Positions 37,501 to 46,412 of a DNA stretch of 64,000 bases are shown in pieces. Position 1 is the first letter of the stretch. Every line of letters begins with the position of its first letter. The translations under genes were made by a program, and so were the position numbers. The DNA is from Fictibacillus phosphorivorans (lineage in GTDB: Bacteria > Bacillota > Bacilli > Bacillales > Fictibacillaceae), in the NCBI RefSeq assembly GCF_001629705.1, contig NZ_CP015378.1:2232001-2296000 (forward strand), given 5' to 3'. The notes under the pieces were generated by a model. The model had not been told where the DNA came from. It did no database searches and saw only the letters and a program-made list of their open reading frames with translations.

Positions 37501-38024
37501 TCGGGTGAGAAGAGCCCGAATGGCATAACTGTCGCAAGAAGATCTGTAGAGACCGTTTGTTTGTTTGGCGAGCTGATTAACATACCGCCAGTTAGCCCGT
37601 GATTAAAGAAGTAATCTCGAATCTCTGTGAGATCTGCCTGTAGATAGTTCATTCCTAGTTGTTGTTTCACAGCTAATAGCGCAGCGTATGTGATCCCTAG
37701 GTTAGAAAAATAAACTTCCCTTTCTGAAGTTGGCTTGAATAGGTTATATTGTGGTAGTTGCCAAGTATTTCTTAATGTCTCAACGATTTTTTCAATCTTC
37801 TCTTGGTATATGAGAGTAAGGTCATGCCTTCCTATCCTCTTATCATGCTGAACGACAGACCAAACCCAGCTGCCAAGATAAAAGAGGCTCTCTTCGGATT
37901 CAGGTGGTTGATAGTCGTTTAATAGTTTTTCAGAGTGGACAAAATCATTTTTTAATTGAGAAGCATGTGCTTTTATAATAGAAGAAAAAGCGATAAATGG
38001 TTTATCTGTGTCTTGTAAGATCAT
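34566..38024 (-). CDS. Intracellular GH31 enzyme, probable cycloalternan-degrading 3-alpha-isomaltosyl hydrolase
   Basis: 1152 residues, no signal peptide. Residues about 1-270 form a helical alpha/alpha-type domain (FYLGSWVWSVVQHDKR, FSNLGITYAALLAVKQ, AWLALYFTEKGDLNKARNYY), unusual in GH31. A beta-sandwich follows, then the GH31 barrel with nucleophile Asp in GFKTDGGE (about 780) and acid/base Asp in WAGDERS (about 847). The barrel is clearly paralogous to the secreted CtsY-like enzyme (both have ALVLEQWSDE or TVLVLEQWSDE and FKTDGGE). Position after the importer indicates it opens the imported cyclic tetrasaccharide, like Listeria Lmo2444. Confidence 0.8.
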   Translation of the reverse strand: MILQDTDKPFIAFSSIIKAHASQLKNDFVHSEKLLNDYQPPESEESLFYLGSWVWSVVQHDKRIGRHDLTLIYQEKIEKIVETLRNTWQLPQYNLFKPTSEREVYFSNLGITYAALLAVKQQLGMNYLQADLTEIRDYFFNHGLTGGMLISSPNKQTVSTDLLATVMPFGLFSPEDLIMVEAVKEIESRLVSHQGVFTAPGDNVHSSASCAWLALYFTEKGDLNKARNYYDETIKRTKNKREDVLTESLLEIVTYYLDESLKLDSDYQIIHKPYGHGNHYEPQPVERFPNDPLQSQDVIVCAEIWPTDIDHLYVSVTSGNNIRTVPCIKENETTWKANIGSFTQDAYYSFKALKDKGEVAASKSYHLSPLQTNAIKSVQYIGNVEKTVWFKGEDLFANPLIYLGFQLEHNHSILSVQFNEPQALTYEETPVEDIGGKYVISQPNYVYELQKNPFSIKLRNSNGETILESHEKNLYPISWLTNKQVSKKLKFNFTLKEGEKLYGFGERYNSLDQRGNVLDCFVYNQYRDQGTRTYMPVPYFVSSTGYGMWIDTLRWSNFDLGSNLYDLLQIECDLGEDPFKMHLFTGGITEVIQQFTLETGRPILPPVWAFGPWMSSNNWDRDKVVREQVELTNELKIPSTVLVLEQWSDEATYYIFNDAEYTVKEENDYHRYEDFHFPEWGRWPDPKGLTDYLHDNGLKLILWQIPIMKYLNRQHHHQKDSDENYMIQKGFMVKKNNRTPYRMPEGWFKESMLMDFSSPEGKEWWFNKRQYLLDIGVDGFKTDGGEFVFGKDLLFSDGRTGDEMRNQYPNDYVEAYYDFANAKDPGSAMTFSRAGYTGAQKFPAHWAGDERSTFEAFQRSLIAGLSSGLSGIPFWGWDLGGFNGDIPTAELFIRSAQMAAFCPIMQYHAESKGEHNQDRTPWNIAERTGKDYAIEGYRFFANVRMNLLPYIYDQARHSSISGIPLMRALCLQYPDDSSVKTMFDQYMFGENLLVAPVIEEGSTERNVYFPLGTWYCLWTGEKTVGPQYKRVHAPLEKIPVYVKQGCVLLGNTDSTLKLGSYVGNQIDRYTNSVARIFLEDGMDVQIKDHLNQKLYLRANIVDAEWQITMESKISDLKLLFMKSQLSQEDVITINNKRCRVKELKKCDVGYLY

Positions 38025-38049
38025 CTTTATCTCTCCTGTTACAAAGAGA

Positions 38050-38071
38050 CAGCCAAGAAAATTCTTGGCTG
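38050..38071 (-). terminator. Intercistronic hairpin after the binding-protein gene
   Basis: Perfect CAGCCAAGAA / TTCTTGGCTG stem with two-base loop, 13 bases after the lipoprotein stop. No T-run follows on the transcribed strand, so it more likely stabilises the abundant binding-protein mRNA and lowers downstream expression than terminates fully. Confidence 0.7.
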
Positions 38072-38083
38072 CACTTTTTTTGA

Positions 38084-39352
38084 TTATTTTTTGATCAATG
38101 TGTTCAATTCTTTTTCAACATTCTTTAAAGCCTCTTCAGGTGTTGCCTGCCCAAGCTTTACTTTATCGAGCTCTTTCCCAAACATATCCGTCATCTTGCT
38201 CCACTCTTCGATCACTGGTGGTACGACTAATGTATCGAGTGCTTTAAAGACAACATCTCTGCTCTCTGGTGGTGATTTTTCTAGATAACCTTTAACAAGC
38301 GCATCGTTTGATACCGCTGGGAGTTCCCATGCACTATCAATTCTGATCTTTGCAGCTTCCTCAGAACTACTCATAAACTGTGCCCACTTCCAAGCTGCTT
38401 CTGCGTTCTTTGTCTTCTTTGAAACAGCGAGGCCGTTAGCAAAGAAGTGATGGGCTTTTTGTGTGTTCCCTGGCTCTAACGCGATATCCCATTTGAACGG
38501 TACGTCTTTGAAGCCATCGAACATCCAGATACCTGTTCGGAGCATCGCGATCTTGCCCGCTTTAAACAGATCTTCGTTCGCCTGACCAGACATTTCTTTT
38601 TCAGTAGGCGTCACATGGTATTTGTTCATCTTATCCATCATCCATGTTAGAGTTTCTACGTTTTCAGGACTGTTTACAGTTACTTCTGTCTTATCTTCGT
38701 TCAGGATCGAACCACCGTTTTGTGCGATCGTCTTATAGAATTCCCAGAACTGAACGGGTGCGTACGTACCGTAAACGCCATTCTTCTTATCCGTAAGTTT
38801 CTCAGCTGCCGCTAGCTCTTCCTTCCATGTCCAGCTCTCATTCGGATATTCAACACCTGCTTTATCAAAAAGGTCTTTGTTATAAAAAAGGACTACGTTT
38901 GAGAAACTCTCTACCATCCCGTACTGTTTCCCATCGTACTGAAATGCTTCATACGCTTTTTTGTTGATGCTATCTGGCTTAAAGTTCGTATCTTTCTCGA
39001 TTAGTGGATCAAGTTCTAATAGAGCACCTTTAGAAGCGTAACTCACAAAGTTCTCATAGTTTAGTTCAAACACATCCGGTGCATTATTCCCAGCGATCTG
39101 CGTTTGAAGTTTTGTAAAATAATCATCAAAAGAAGCCAGTTCGTAATCTACTTTGATTTTCGGATTCTTCTTCTCGAAAGCCTCGATCATCGCTTTAAGT
39201 TCATCTTCATGATCTTCACCTGGTGAGAAGGCAAAATACTTTAATGTTACCGTACCGTCTTTACTTGCACCTGTAGTTTTTTCAGAACTACATCCTGCGC
39301 TGATTCCTACCAACAGAAATAGAATAATAGCCCAGATACCCGATTTTTTCAT
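38084..39352 (-). CDS. Sugar-binding lipoprotein of ABC importer
   Basis: 422 residues from ATG 39352 (GAGGGG seven bases upstream). Lipoprotein signal with lipobox ISAGC, then an extracellular solute-binding family 1 protein (MalE-like: EAFEKKNPKIKVDYELASFDDYFTKLQTQIAG; FANGLAVSKKTKNAEAAWKWAQFM). It captures the glucan product outside the cell and delivers it to the two permeases encoded upstream. Its leader GGGTATAAACATGAAAAAA is the same as that of the secreted 1280-aa enzyme. Confidence 0.92.
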   Translation of the reverse strand: MKKSGIWAIILFLLVGISAGCSSEKTTGASKDGTVTLKYFAFSPGEDHEDELKAMIEAFEKKNPKIKVDYELASFDDYFTKLQTQIAGNNAPDVFELNYENFVSYASKGALLELDPLIEKDTNFKPDSINKKAYEAFQYDGKQYGMVESFSNVVLFYNKDLFDKAGVEYPNESWTWKEELAAAEKLTDKKNGVYGTYAPVQFWEFYKTIAQNGGSILNEDKTEVTVNSPENVETLTWMMDKMNKYHVTPTEKEMSGQANEDLFKAGKIAMLRTGIWMFDGFKDVPFKWDIALEPGNTQKAHHFFANGLAVSKKTKNAEAAWKWAQFMSSSEEAAKIRIDSAWELPAVSNDALVKGYLEKSPPESRDVVFKALDTLVVPPVIEEWSKMTDMFGKELDKVKLGQATPEEALKNVEKELNTLIKK

Positions 39353-39372
39353 GTTTATACCCCTCATCTTTT

Positions 39373-40254
39373 TTATTTGATCCCACTTAATGTAATCCCT
39401 TTGATGAAGTATTTCTGAGCGAATAAATAGACAGCTAAGATCGGAATAACACTAATCACGACTCCAGCCATTAATAGGTTCCAATCCGTTGCCCACCTCC
39501 CTTGAAGAATTGAAAGTCCAAGCGGCAGTGTCATCAGTTCTTGGTTACTCACGATGATCAACGGCCAAAGAAAATTGTTCCATGATTGCATGAACGAGAA
39601 GATAGCGAGTGTCGCAAGAGCCGGTTTTGATAATGGCAAGATGATCTGAAAGAACACCCTAAAATGACTGGCTCCATCTATAAACGCTGCTTCTTCTAAC
39701 GATTTTGGTATTCCTAAGAAGAACTGACGCAACAAGAACGTACCGAATGCGTTAAAAAGACCTGGGAGTATCAACCCTTGATAAGTATCTAACCAGCCGA
39801 GATACTTCATTAGAATGAACTGTGGTGTCATCGTAACCTGCATCGGGACCATCAGTGTCGCAAGATAGATAAGAAATAGGGTATCCCTTCCCCTAAAATG
39901 AAGCCTTGAAAAAGCGTACGCTGCCATCGAACAGAGAAGCAATTGTCCGAGTGTTGAAGTGACCGCTACAAAAAAGCTGTTAAAAAGAAACTTCCAGATT
40001 GGAAACGACTCTGCTACTTCTGCATAGTTGGTAAAAGTAATCGTGTCTGGTATGAACTGTGGCGGAAGCGTCATCGTCGCCCCTTGATCTTTGATAGATG
40101 TTGATAACATCCACAGAAACGGGATGATCATGATGAGCGCTCCTACACTGATAGTGGTGTAGAAGATAATTTTATTCAGCCATTTCCTCTTATTCAGTGA
40201 GAGGAGTGGTTGTGTGGTTTGTTTTTTCGTGACGACCGTTACATCACTGTTCAT
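39373..40254 (-). CDS. ABC sugar permease, MalG-like
   Basis: 293 residues, six transmembrane helices. The EAA loop LEEAAFIDGASHFRVFFQIILPL contacts the ATPase. Overlaps the MalF-like gene by 11 bases. No ATP-binding gene is present in the cluster; in Bacillus such importers share MsmX, so the same is likely here. Confidence 0.93.
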   Translation of the reverse strand: MNSDVTVVTKKQTTQPLLSLNKRKWLNKIIFYTTISVGALIMIIPFLWMLSTSIKDQGATMTLPPQFIPDTITFTNYAEVAESFPIWKFLFNSFFVAVTSTLGQLLLCSMAAYAFSRLHFRGRDTLFLIYLATLMVPMQVTMTPQFILMKYLGWLDTYQGLILPGLFNAFGTFLLRQFFLGIPKSLEEAAFIDGASHFRVFFQIILPLSKPALATLAIFSFMQSWNNFLWPLIIVSNQELMTLPLGLSILQGRWATDWNLLMAGVVISVIPILAVYLFAQKYFIKGITLSGIK

Positions 40255-41128
40255 AATCGACCCACCTCTTTTGTAGTCTGTTCTGTATCAGGGTAACAAC
40301 AAAGATGATTAAAAAGAGTACCCATGACACCGCTGAGGCATAGCCCATCTCAAAATAGCGAAAAGCATGGTTGTAAATTTTTTGTACGAGGACTGTTGTT
40401 GAACCAGCAGGTCCTCCTTCAGTCATGATCATAATTTGATCAAACACTTGGAACGAGTTAATTAGCGAGATAATAAGTATAAAGAAAGTCGTAGGTGTAA
40501 GAAGTGGTATCGTGATGTGTAGAAATTTCTTATAAGGTGAAGCGCCATCAATTTCTGCAGCTTCATAGTAAGTTTCCGAGATGTTTTGTAACCCTGCTAA
40601 GAATAAGACCATAACAAAGCCGGTATCTTTCCAAACACTCGTTAGTACAACTGCGATCATGGCCCACTGTGGATCTTGTAACCAATCAGGACCAATGATT
40701 CCAAACCAAGATAAGAAGTAGTTTACTAGACCATACGTTGGGTTAAAGAGCCATTTCCAGATGAGTGATACAGCGACCCAAGACGAGACAACTGGGATGA
40801 AATAAGCTGCGCGGAAGAACGCTCTTCCTTTCATGTTTTTATTCAACAGCATCGCGATACCTAGAGCTACGATTAATACGGTTGGTAGGTAGGCTACGAT
40901 GAACAGAAGCGTATTTTTTAGTGCAGACCAGAATTCTGCGTCATTAATAATTCCCTTATAATTATCAAGACCAATAAACTCAGGAGTTGATAACAGATCC
41001 CATTTTGTAAAACTAAGTCCGAGGGATGTGAGTATAGGGATACCAATAAAGACAAGAAAACCGATAAAGTTTGGTAATAGGAAAAAACTGATGACTAGCC
41101 ATTTTTTCCACCCTTTATCCCCTACCAT
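40244..41128 (-). CDS. ABC sugar permease, MalF-like
   Basis: 294 residues, six helices. EAA loop YYEAAEIDGASPYKKFLHITIPLL. Pairs with the MalG-like subunit. Follows the ROK gene by 12 bases with a GGAGG ribosome site. The substrate is inferred from neighbours: a cyclic tetrasaccharide or related alpha-glucan fragment. Confidence 0.93.
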   Translation of the reverse strand: MVGDKGWKKWLVISFFLLPNFIGFLVFIGIPILTSLGLSFTKWDLLSTPEFIGLDNYKGIINDAEFWSALKNTLLFIVAYLPTVLIVALGIAMLLNKNMKGRAFFRAAYFIPVVSSWVAVSLIWKWLFNPTYGLVNYFLSWFGIIGPDWLQDPQWAMIAVVLTSVWKDTGFVMVLFLAGLQNISETYYEAAEIDGASPYKKFLHITIPLLTPTTFFILIISLINSFQVFDQIMIMTEGGPAGSTTVLVQKIYNHAFRYFEMGYASAVSWVLFLIIFVVTLIQNRLQKRWVDYEQ

Positions 41129-41140
41129 CTTGATCCTCCT

Positions 41141-42361
41141 CTACTTGATTAAGAGTTCTGATTCCTCGTATAACGGAACTTGGAACAGCTGGTTGATGGC
41201 AAGAAGTGCAGCACCTTGCACCCAAGCATCGTCACCAAGTTTAGATAACTTGATCTCTGTCTTACAGTTTGCGTTCGAGAAGAAATTCTGATCGGCAAGT
41301 TTCAGTGCATACGGTAAGAAGAAGTCTTTTGCGATCATACCTTCACCAACTAGAACGACCATGGAAGGATTGAAACTGTTTATCGCACTTACCATGCCGA
41401 CTCCTATGTTCTTACCAAGCCTTCTCAAGAGTTCGATCGCGAGATCATCTCGTTTCGTTGCCGCTTGATAGACTTCTGAAAACGAAAAATCATCATTTAA
41501 AAGTGTGTTGGTATATTGTGCTTTAAGATAGTTTCCTTCTATCGCTAGAAACGGTTCAGATGCATACATCTCAAGACAACCGTTCTGGCCACAATGACAT
41601 TTATAACCGTCGATATTAACGATGATATGTCCGAATTCTCCTGCCCCACCGTGTTCACCGTAGTAAAGTTGATTGTTGATTACGATTCCTGTTCCGATAC
41701 CCGCTCCAACGGATAAACAGATAAAGTTCCCGTGAAGACGACCGATTCCTAACCAATATTCAGCCAACGTGTAAGCGTTTACATCGTTATCGATAAAAAT
41801 AGGAACGTGGTAGCGTTCTCTAAGTTGTTCACATAAATCGATATCCTCCCAGTTGAGAAGCGTCGATCGTAAGACCTTGCCCTCTTTTCCACTGATGAGT
41901 CCAGAAGAAGCGAGTCCGATTCCTAAGATGTATTCATTTGTGATTCTAAATTCAAATAAAATTTCTTCGATGCCTTGTTGTATCGTATCTAGTACGACCT
42001 CAGGTGAACTTCCTTTGATGAAAGAATAATGTTTCTTTAGGAGGATGGTAGCTTTTAAGTTTGTGAGGGCAATGATGACTTGTTTTTCTTCGATCTTGAT
42101 GCCGAACGTATAGCCGAAGTTGTCATTTAACTCTAGGAGGATAGGGCGTCTGCCGCCTGTGGAAGTAGCGGTTCCTACTTCAAAAACTAGGTTGTTCGAG
42201 ATCAAGTCTTCTACGATATTTGTGACAGTCGATAAACTGAGCTTCACTTTCTTTGAAACATCCGTCCGACTGATAGGGCCGTTCACCCGTATGTATTCAA
42301 TGACGAGTGCACGATTGATATCTTTAATCAGATTTCGATTTCCTATTCGTAATTTGTCCAT
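41141..42361 (-). CDS. ROK-family (XylR/NagC-like) regulator
   Basis: About 406 residues. N-terminal winged helix-turn-helix (NGPISRTDVSKKVKLSLSTVTNIVEDLI), then a ROK sugar-kinase-like domain with the zinc motif CHCGQNGCLE and the phosphate loop SVGAGIGTGIVI. First gene of the importer operon. Preferred start is ATG 42361, seven bases after GGAAAGG. It presumably senses a sugar from the pathway; two regulators (ROK and LacI) bracket the operon. Confidence 0.9.
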   Translation of the reverse strand: MDKLRIGNRNLIKDINRALVIEYIRVNGPISRTDVSKKVKLSLSTVTNIVEDLISNNLVFEVGTATSTGGRRPILLELNDNFGYTFGIKIEEKQVIIALTNLKATILLKKHYSFIKGSSPEVVLDTIQQGIEEILFEFRITNEYILGIGLASSGLISGKEGKVLRSTLLNWEDIDLCEQLRERYHVPIFIDNDVNAYTLAEYWLGIGRLHGNFICLSVGAGIGTGIVINNQLYYGEHGGAGEFGHIIVNIDGYKCHCGQNGCLEMYASEPFLAIEGNYLKAQYTNTLLNDDFSFSEVYQAATKRDDLAIELLRRLGKNIGVGMVSAINSFNPSMVVLVGEGMIAKDFFLPYALKLADQNFFSNANCKTEIKLSKLGDDAWVQGAALLAINQLFQVPLYEESELLIK

Positions 42362-42392
42362 AATCATACCTTTCCTTTATTTTCTAATTATG

Positions 42393-42421
42393 ATTATAAC
42401 TTCCTTTATTCAGTGAAGCAA
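42393..42421 (-). promoter_or_regulatory. Promoter of the ROK-importer-GH31 operon
   Basis: On the minus strand: -35 TTGCTT (42416-42421), 17-base spacer, -10 TATAAT (42393-42398), 32 bases before the start codon. Confidence 0.7.
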
Positions 42422-42454
42422 GTATATATTTTAACTTTTCTGACATTTATTTTT

Positions 42455-42490
42455 AAAGAAAAAGCCAATCCTAAATGTCAGGATAAGCTT
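42455..42490 (-). terminator. Terminator after ctsZ
   Basis: On the minus strand AAGCTTATCC, 9-base loop, GGATTGGCTT then TTTTCTTT. It separates the secreted-enzyme transcript from the importer operon. Confidence 0.8.
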
Positions 42491-42498
42491 TTCTACCA

Positions 42499-45400
42499 CT
42501 ATTTTTTTATAACACTCACTTCATCGATATGAAGCGTCGTACCGCCTGGTGAATCGACATAAAATCCGATATCAATCGTATTGTTTGTCACATAGATATT
42601 GTCAAGGGAGATATACTTCCAACCATTGTTGTTTGATAAGTTGATATATTGTGCGGAGCCACCATAATTAGTGATCTCTGCTCTTGCAGTCGTCGGGATG
42701 GTGTTCTTTAATTTCACCCAACCTTCAAACTTATAATACGCATTGTTCTCTGGAACGGTAATCATTTGATGAATACTTTGTTTATACGCTCCTGGTGCGT
42801 ACATAAAAGCCCTTTTATCACTTCCAAAAGGTGATTCTGGAGGATTAATTCCAGATCCACTGTCGATACCAAATGCAACCGTCTGGCCTGTCGGATGCCA
42901 TTCTGTCCAATTGCTATTGAACGATGTATCCCGATCGAAGCCGCCATTATCTAGTAAGTTTTTTTCAGACTCGATGGTAGACGGAAGAGACGAACTTACA
43001 AGTAATCGATCAAGGTTCACATTTCCAGAATCCGTAGAATCGTATTTTACTGCAATCTTGTTTGAACCACTGTTTAAACTCACAGTCTGTGTAACTGTCT
43101 TCCAATCGTTCCAACTTCCTGTTACAGGAAAACTCATTTGGTTCGTCTTAGTTCCGTTCACGTATAAACTCATAGTCTTAGCTGTTGTAGCGCCGTTTGA
43201 GTACTTAAGAGATACCTGATAACTTCCTGCACTCGGAACATCTACTTGAAACTCAGACTGAGCACTCACGGCTGAGAACTTATCTGCGAACCCAGAACCT
43301 GAATAGAACCAGTGGTCTTTATTCGTTCCACTACCACCTGTTAAGGTAGAGCTCTCTGCCTCAAACTTCGCTGCAATAGGAGAAAATGGAACGGTGATGT
43401 TATCAATGTTTACGTTGCCAGAATCATCCATTTCCCCTGAATACTTATAGGTGATGATGTTCTGACCTGCATTTAACGCCAGAGTCTCAACTTTCGTCCC
43501 CCACGTATCCCAGTTAGCTAGATTCGTTAGAAGTGTTTGCTTAACACGTTTTCCGTTCACGAACACACTCACTTTTTGATTAGATCCTGAAGCGTTTGCA
43601 TATCTTAAATTAACCGAGTAGTCACCTGCTGTTTTTACGTTTGTGTAGAACGTAACGGCAGCTCCTTTATTATCAAAACCTTCCACAAAACCAGTTCCTG
43701 TGTAGTTTGTATGATTGTTATTAACTTTTGATTTTGTCGTAACTGTATCTCCTGATAACGAACCTTCTTCTGCTTCATATTGAATAGAAGTTGCAGAAAC
43801 CGTAGCGCTTCCGTTTAGCACGATGTTCTTTAAGGAAGTACTCTTAGCCGCTACTTTCACGTACGTAACATCTCCGTATTCATCTTTTCCAACAGCCCAT
43901 CCTTCTCCATTGAAAGACTGGAGTGCCTGTAAGTTTGATTGAGACGATAGTGCAGATCCATTGTTTGTTACTGAAGTTGCTGCTTTACCGTGCACTTTAA
44001 AGATGTAATATTCGAGAGAAGGGTTATACGTACCCGTCTTACCATTGATCTTTACATTGATTCCACTCGCTCCGTTGTCTTTCACGCTCAAAAACTGTTT
44101 TAGATGTGAAGTAGACTCGTATCCATATGATGTTCCATCGTCATCATAATAGTTGAACGTCGTCTCTGTAGAATCTGGGAATGTATCCACATAGATCGTC
44201 TTCACACTTGATTGCCCGACATAATCTTCCGCTTTTTGAGAAGGAATGATCGCTCCCTTCTTAATAAAGAGCGGTACATCTGTCCACGTTTCTGCGTTTA
44301 CCGGATAAGAGATCGTTTGATTTCCTGAATACGTTTTACCTTTAAAATAATCGATCCATGTACCAGATGGGAGATAGATGTTCTTAGAAGCTTGTTGTTT
44401 ACCAACAACTGGAGACACAAGCATATAGTCTCCAAACATCCACGAATCTACGTTGTTCTTAACATTTTGGTCATTTGGATAATCAAAGATTAACGGTCTG
44501 ACTAAACCTTTTCCATTTTCATACGCGCTTCGTTCGTAAGAATACATATAGGGAAGAAGTTTGTATCGAAGTTGGATGGAACTCTTCGAAATTTCTTCTG
44601 CTGTCGCTCCATAAAACCAGGGTTGACGTTGTTGGAAGTTGTTACCGTGTACTCTGAAAACAGGTGTGAACGCACTGAACTGCATCCATCTTGCATAAAG
44701 CTCTGGACTTGGGTTTGATATCGAACCATCTTGTTGGTTGAATCCTCCTGTGTCCATTCCCCATTTTGCTTGACCTAAGTTTACGGACGACAACATGACA
44801 GCACGTTGATCTTCCATTCCAGCAGCCCAATCAATCTTCTCGCCTTTTTTGAACTGAATCCCGATGTCTCCTGACCAAAGAGTGGTGCCGTAACGTTGGG
44901 CTCCTGGATAATAAGTTCGTGCGGTCTGCCATACTCGTTTGGTCTTGTTGGTATAACTGTTCTGCCCTTCAAATAACGCTTGAGAAAGATGAGTAGTCGT
45001 AAAGTTACCAAACCAATATTGTGCGGCACCTGATGATACCTTATCTGTCTCATCGTTCCACCAGCCTACGATACCTTTGTCAAAAGCATCTTTGGAGTTG
45101 TTCCAAAGCCAAGTCCGTGCGTTTGCGTTATAAGGATCGATGCTTCGAACGTTTACTGGAATAAAATAATCCTGGTATTCATTGTGACCGGGATACCAAT
45201 ATCCTCCCGCCTGTGCATCGTTGTATTGAACCGTCCGCTGACCTCCAGCGAGTTGTGTTACAATGCGTGGTTTTGTGATACCGATCATTTTAATTCCCTT
45301 ATTGTCCATGGTGGTCTTAAAGGCTGTTGAAGATGAACTTGGAAACTTCGTTGTATTCCATTTGAACTCTCCGTATTGGTCCTCTCCGTACTTCTTCCAA

Positions 45401-46341
45401 TCATAATCAAGTCCATAACTATCGATTGGAATGTTCTTTGCACGGTACGTATCGACCATCGATGTCATTTCAGTCTCATTCGTGTCCCATTCGAAGTTAG
45501 AGAAACCTAATGCCCATTTTGGTAGCATCGGAGCCCTTCCTGTAATTTCTGAAGCTGCATCCATAATCTCGTTCGGGTCACCTAGCATCACATAATAATC
45601 TAAATCCGTTTTTGTGTATCTCCTACCTTCAGTAGGTGTTCCACCGTAATAAAACTCCATCTTGCCTGTTACTTCATCCGTATAGGGATATCCTCCATCA
45701 CTATCTACTAAAAGGCCATACCCGGCGGTGGACCACATGAAAGGACCACCAGCATCTCCTTGCTCACCAGCATGAGCCCCGTGAGCGTTATTGTTACGAA
45801 GTATATCCCCTCCACCTTCAAACGCATTATAACTACGAATTCCATAGATGTTGTGGTTTACAGGATGAACGAACCTCACACCATCATAGAAGACCCCGCC
45901 TGTCGCAGGTTCCCATAACAAAGTGGTCCCGTCTGCTTTTTTAATCGTCATGCGACATGGGTTCTTTTGTATCTCAATCTTCATCTTGCTTGTCGATACA
46001 ACGATCGGATTTGATGTTGTGTTGATTGTAGCTCCCGCTGCCGCCCATGTCTTGTTCGGATCAATCATCGGAGTATCTGGACTTTGTGCCACTCCGTTTG
46101 GTCGATAGTTCACTTTCAAAATGTTTGTCTTTAGTACCTTTATCTCTAAAAGATCATCGTTCGGTTCTGCTCCATTGTCGATTGTGAGTAAGATTGTATC
46201 CCCCGTTACACTCGTATTGATTACATTCCCGAGTGCGTTCGCATACGCATGCGCTTTATGTTCAGGAAAAGAACTCAGAGGTACTAGTGAAAGTATCAGA
46301 ACTGAAAAGCTGATAAAAAAACGGCTCATTCTTTTTTTCAT
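42499..46341 (-). CDS. ctsZ: Secreted GH31 6-alpha-glucosyltransferase (CtsZ-like)
   Basis: 1280 residues; from memory, CtsZ of Bacillus globisporus has 1284. Signal peptide of about 33 residues, N-terminal beta-sandwich, GH31 barrel with nucleophile Asp in WWNDETD (about 429) and acid/base Asp in WSGDIG (about 490), then two CBM35-like modules (YEAEEGSLSGDTV..., FEAESSTLTGG...) and a C-terminal jelly roll starting NLLDNGGFDRD. The enzyme moves a glucosyl unit to the 6-position at the non-reducing end of alpha-1,4-glucans, making isomaltosyl ends for CtsY. Ribosome site GGGCGGG before ATG. Confidence 0.85.
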   Translation of the reverse strand: MKKRMSRFFISFSVLILSLVPLSSFPEHKAHAYANALGNVINTSVTGDTILLTIDNGAEPNDDLLEIKVLKTNILKVNYRPNGVAQSPDTPMIDPNKTWAAAGATINTTSNPIVVSTSKMKIEIQKNPCRMTIKKADGTTLLWEPATGGVFYDGVRFVHPVNHNIYGIRSYNAFEGGGDILRNNNAHGAHAGEQGDAGGPFMWSTAGYGLLVDSDGGYPYTDEVTGKMEFYYGGTPTEGRRYTKTDLDYYVMLGDPNEIMDAASEITGRAPMLPKWALGFSNFEWDTNETEMTSMVDTYRAKNIPIDSYGLDYDWKKYGEDQYGEFKWNTTKFPSSSSTAFKTTMDNKGIKMIGITKPRIVTQLAGGQRTVQYNDAQAGGYWYPGHNEYQDYFIPVNVRSIDPYNANARTWLWNNSKDAFDKGIVGWWNDETDKVSSGAAQYWFGNFTTTHLSQALFEGQNSYTNKTKRVWQTARTYYPGAQRYGTTLWSGDIGIQFKKGEKIDWAAGMEDQRAVMLSSVNLGQAKWGMDTGGFNQQDGSISNPSPELYARWMQFSAFTPVFRVHGNNFQQRQPWFYGATAEEISKSSIQLRYKLLPYMYSYERSAYENGKGLVRPLIFDYPNDQNVKNNVDSWMFGDYMLVSPVVGKQQASKNIYLPSGTWIDYFKGKTYSGNQTISYPVNAETWTDVPLFIKKGAIIPSQKAEDYVGQSSVKTIYVDTFPDSTETTFNYYDDDGTSYGYESTSHLKQFLSVKDNGASGINVKINGKTGTYNPSLEYYIFKVHGKAATSVTNNGSALSSQSNLQALQSFNGEGWAVGKDEYGDVTYVKVAAKSTSLKNIVLNGSATVSATSIQYEAEEGSLSGDTVTTKSKVNNNHTNYTGTGFVEGFDNKGAAVTFYTNVKTAGDYSVNLRYANASGSNQKVSVFVNGKRVKQTLLTNLANWDTWGTKVETLALNAGQNIITYKYSGEMDDSGNVNIDNITVPFSPIAAKFEAESSTLTGGSGTNKDHWFYSGSGFADKFSAVSAQSEFQVDVPSAGSYQVSLKYSNGATTAKTMSLYVNGTKTNQMSFPVTGSWNDWKTVTQTVSLNSGSNKIAVKYDSTDSGNVNLDRLLVSSSLPSTIESEKNLLDNGGFDRDTSFNSNWTEWHPTGQTVAFGIDSGSGINPPESPFGSDKRAFMYAPGAYKQSIHQMITVPENNAYYKFEGWVKLKNTIPTTARAEITNYGGSAQYINLSNNNGWKYISLDNIYVTNNTIDIGFYVDSPGGTTLHIDEVSVIKK

Positions 46342-46375
46342 GTTTATACCCGCCCTTCTTTGATTTCTAGAAAAT

Positions 46376-46405
46376 AGACTTAAGGAGGAAGTCCCCCTTA
46401 AGTCT
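46376..46405 (-). terminator. Hairpin between ctsY and ctsZ
   Basis: Perfect 10-bp arms AGACTTAAGG (46376-46385) and CCTTAAGTCT (46396-46405), 8 bases after the ctsY stop, followed on the minus strand by ATTTTCT. Partial terminator or mRNA-stabilising element setting the ratio of the two enzymes. Confidence 0.75.
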
Positions 46406-46412
46406 GGTAAAA

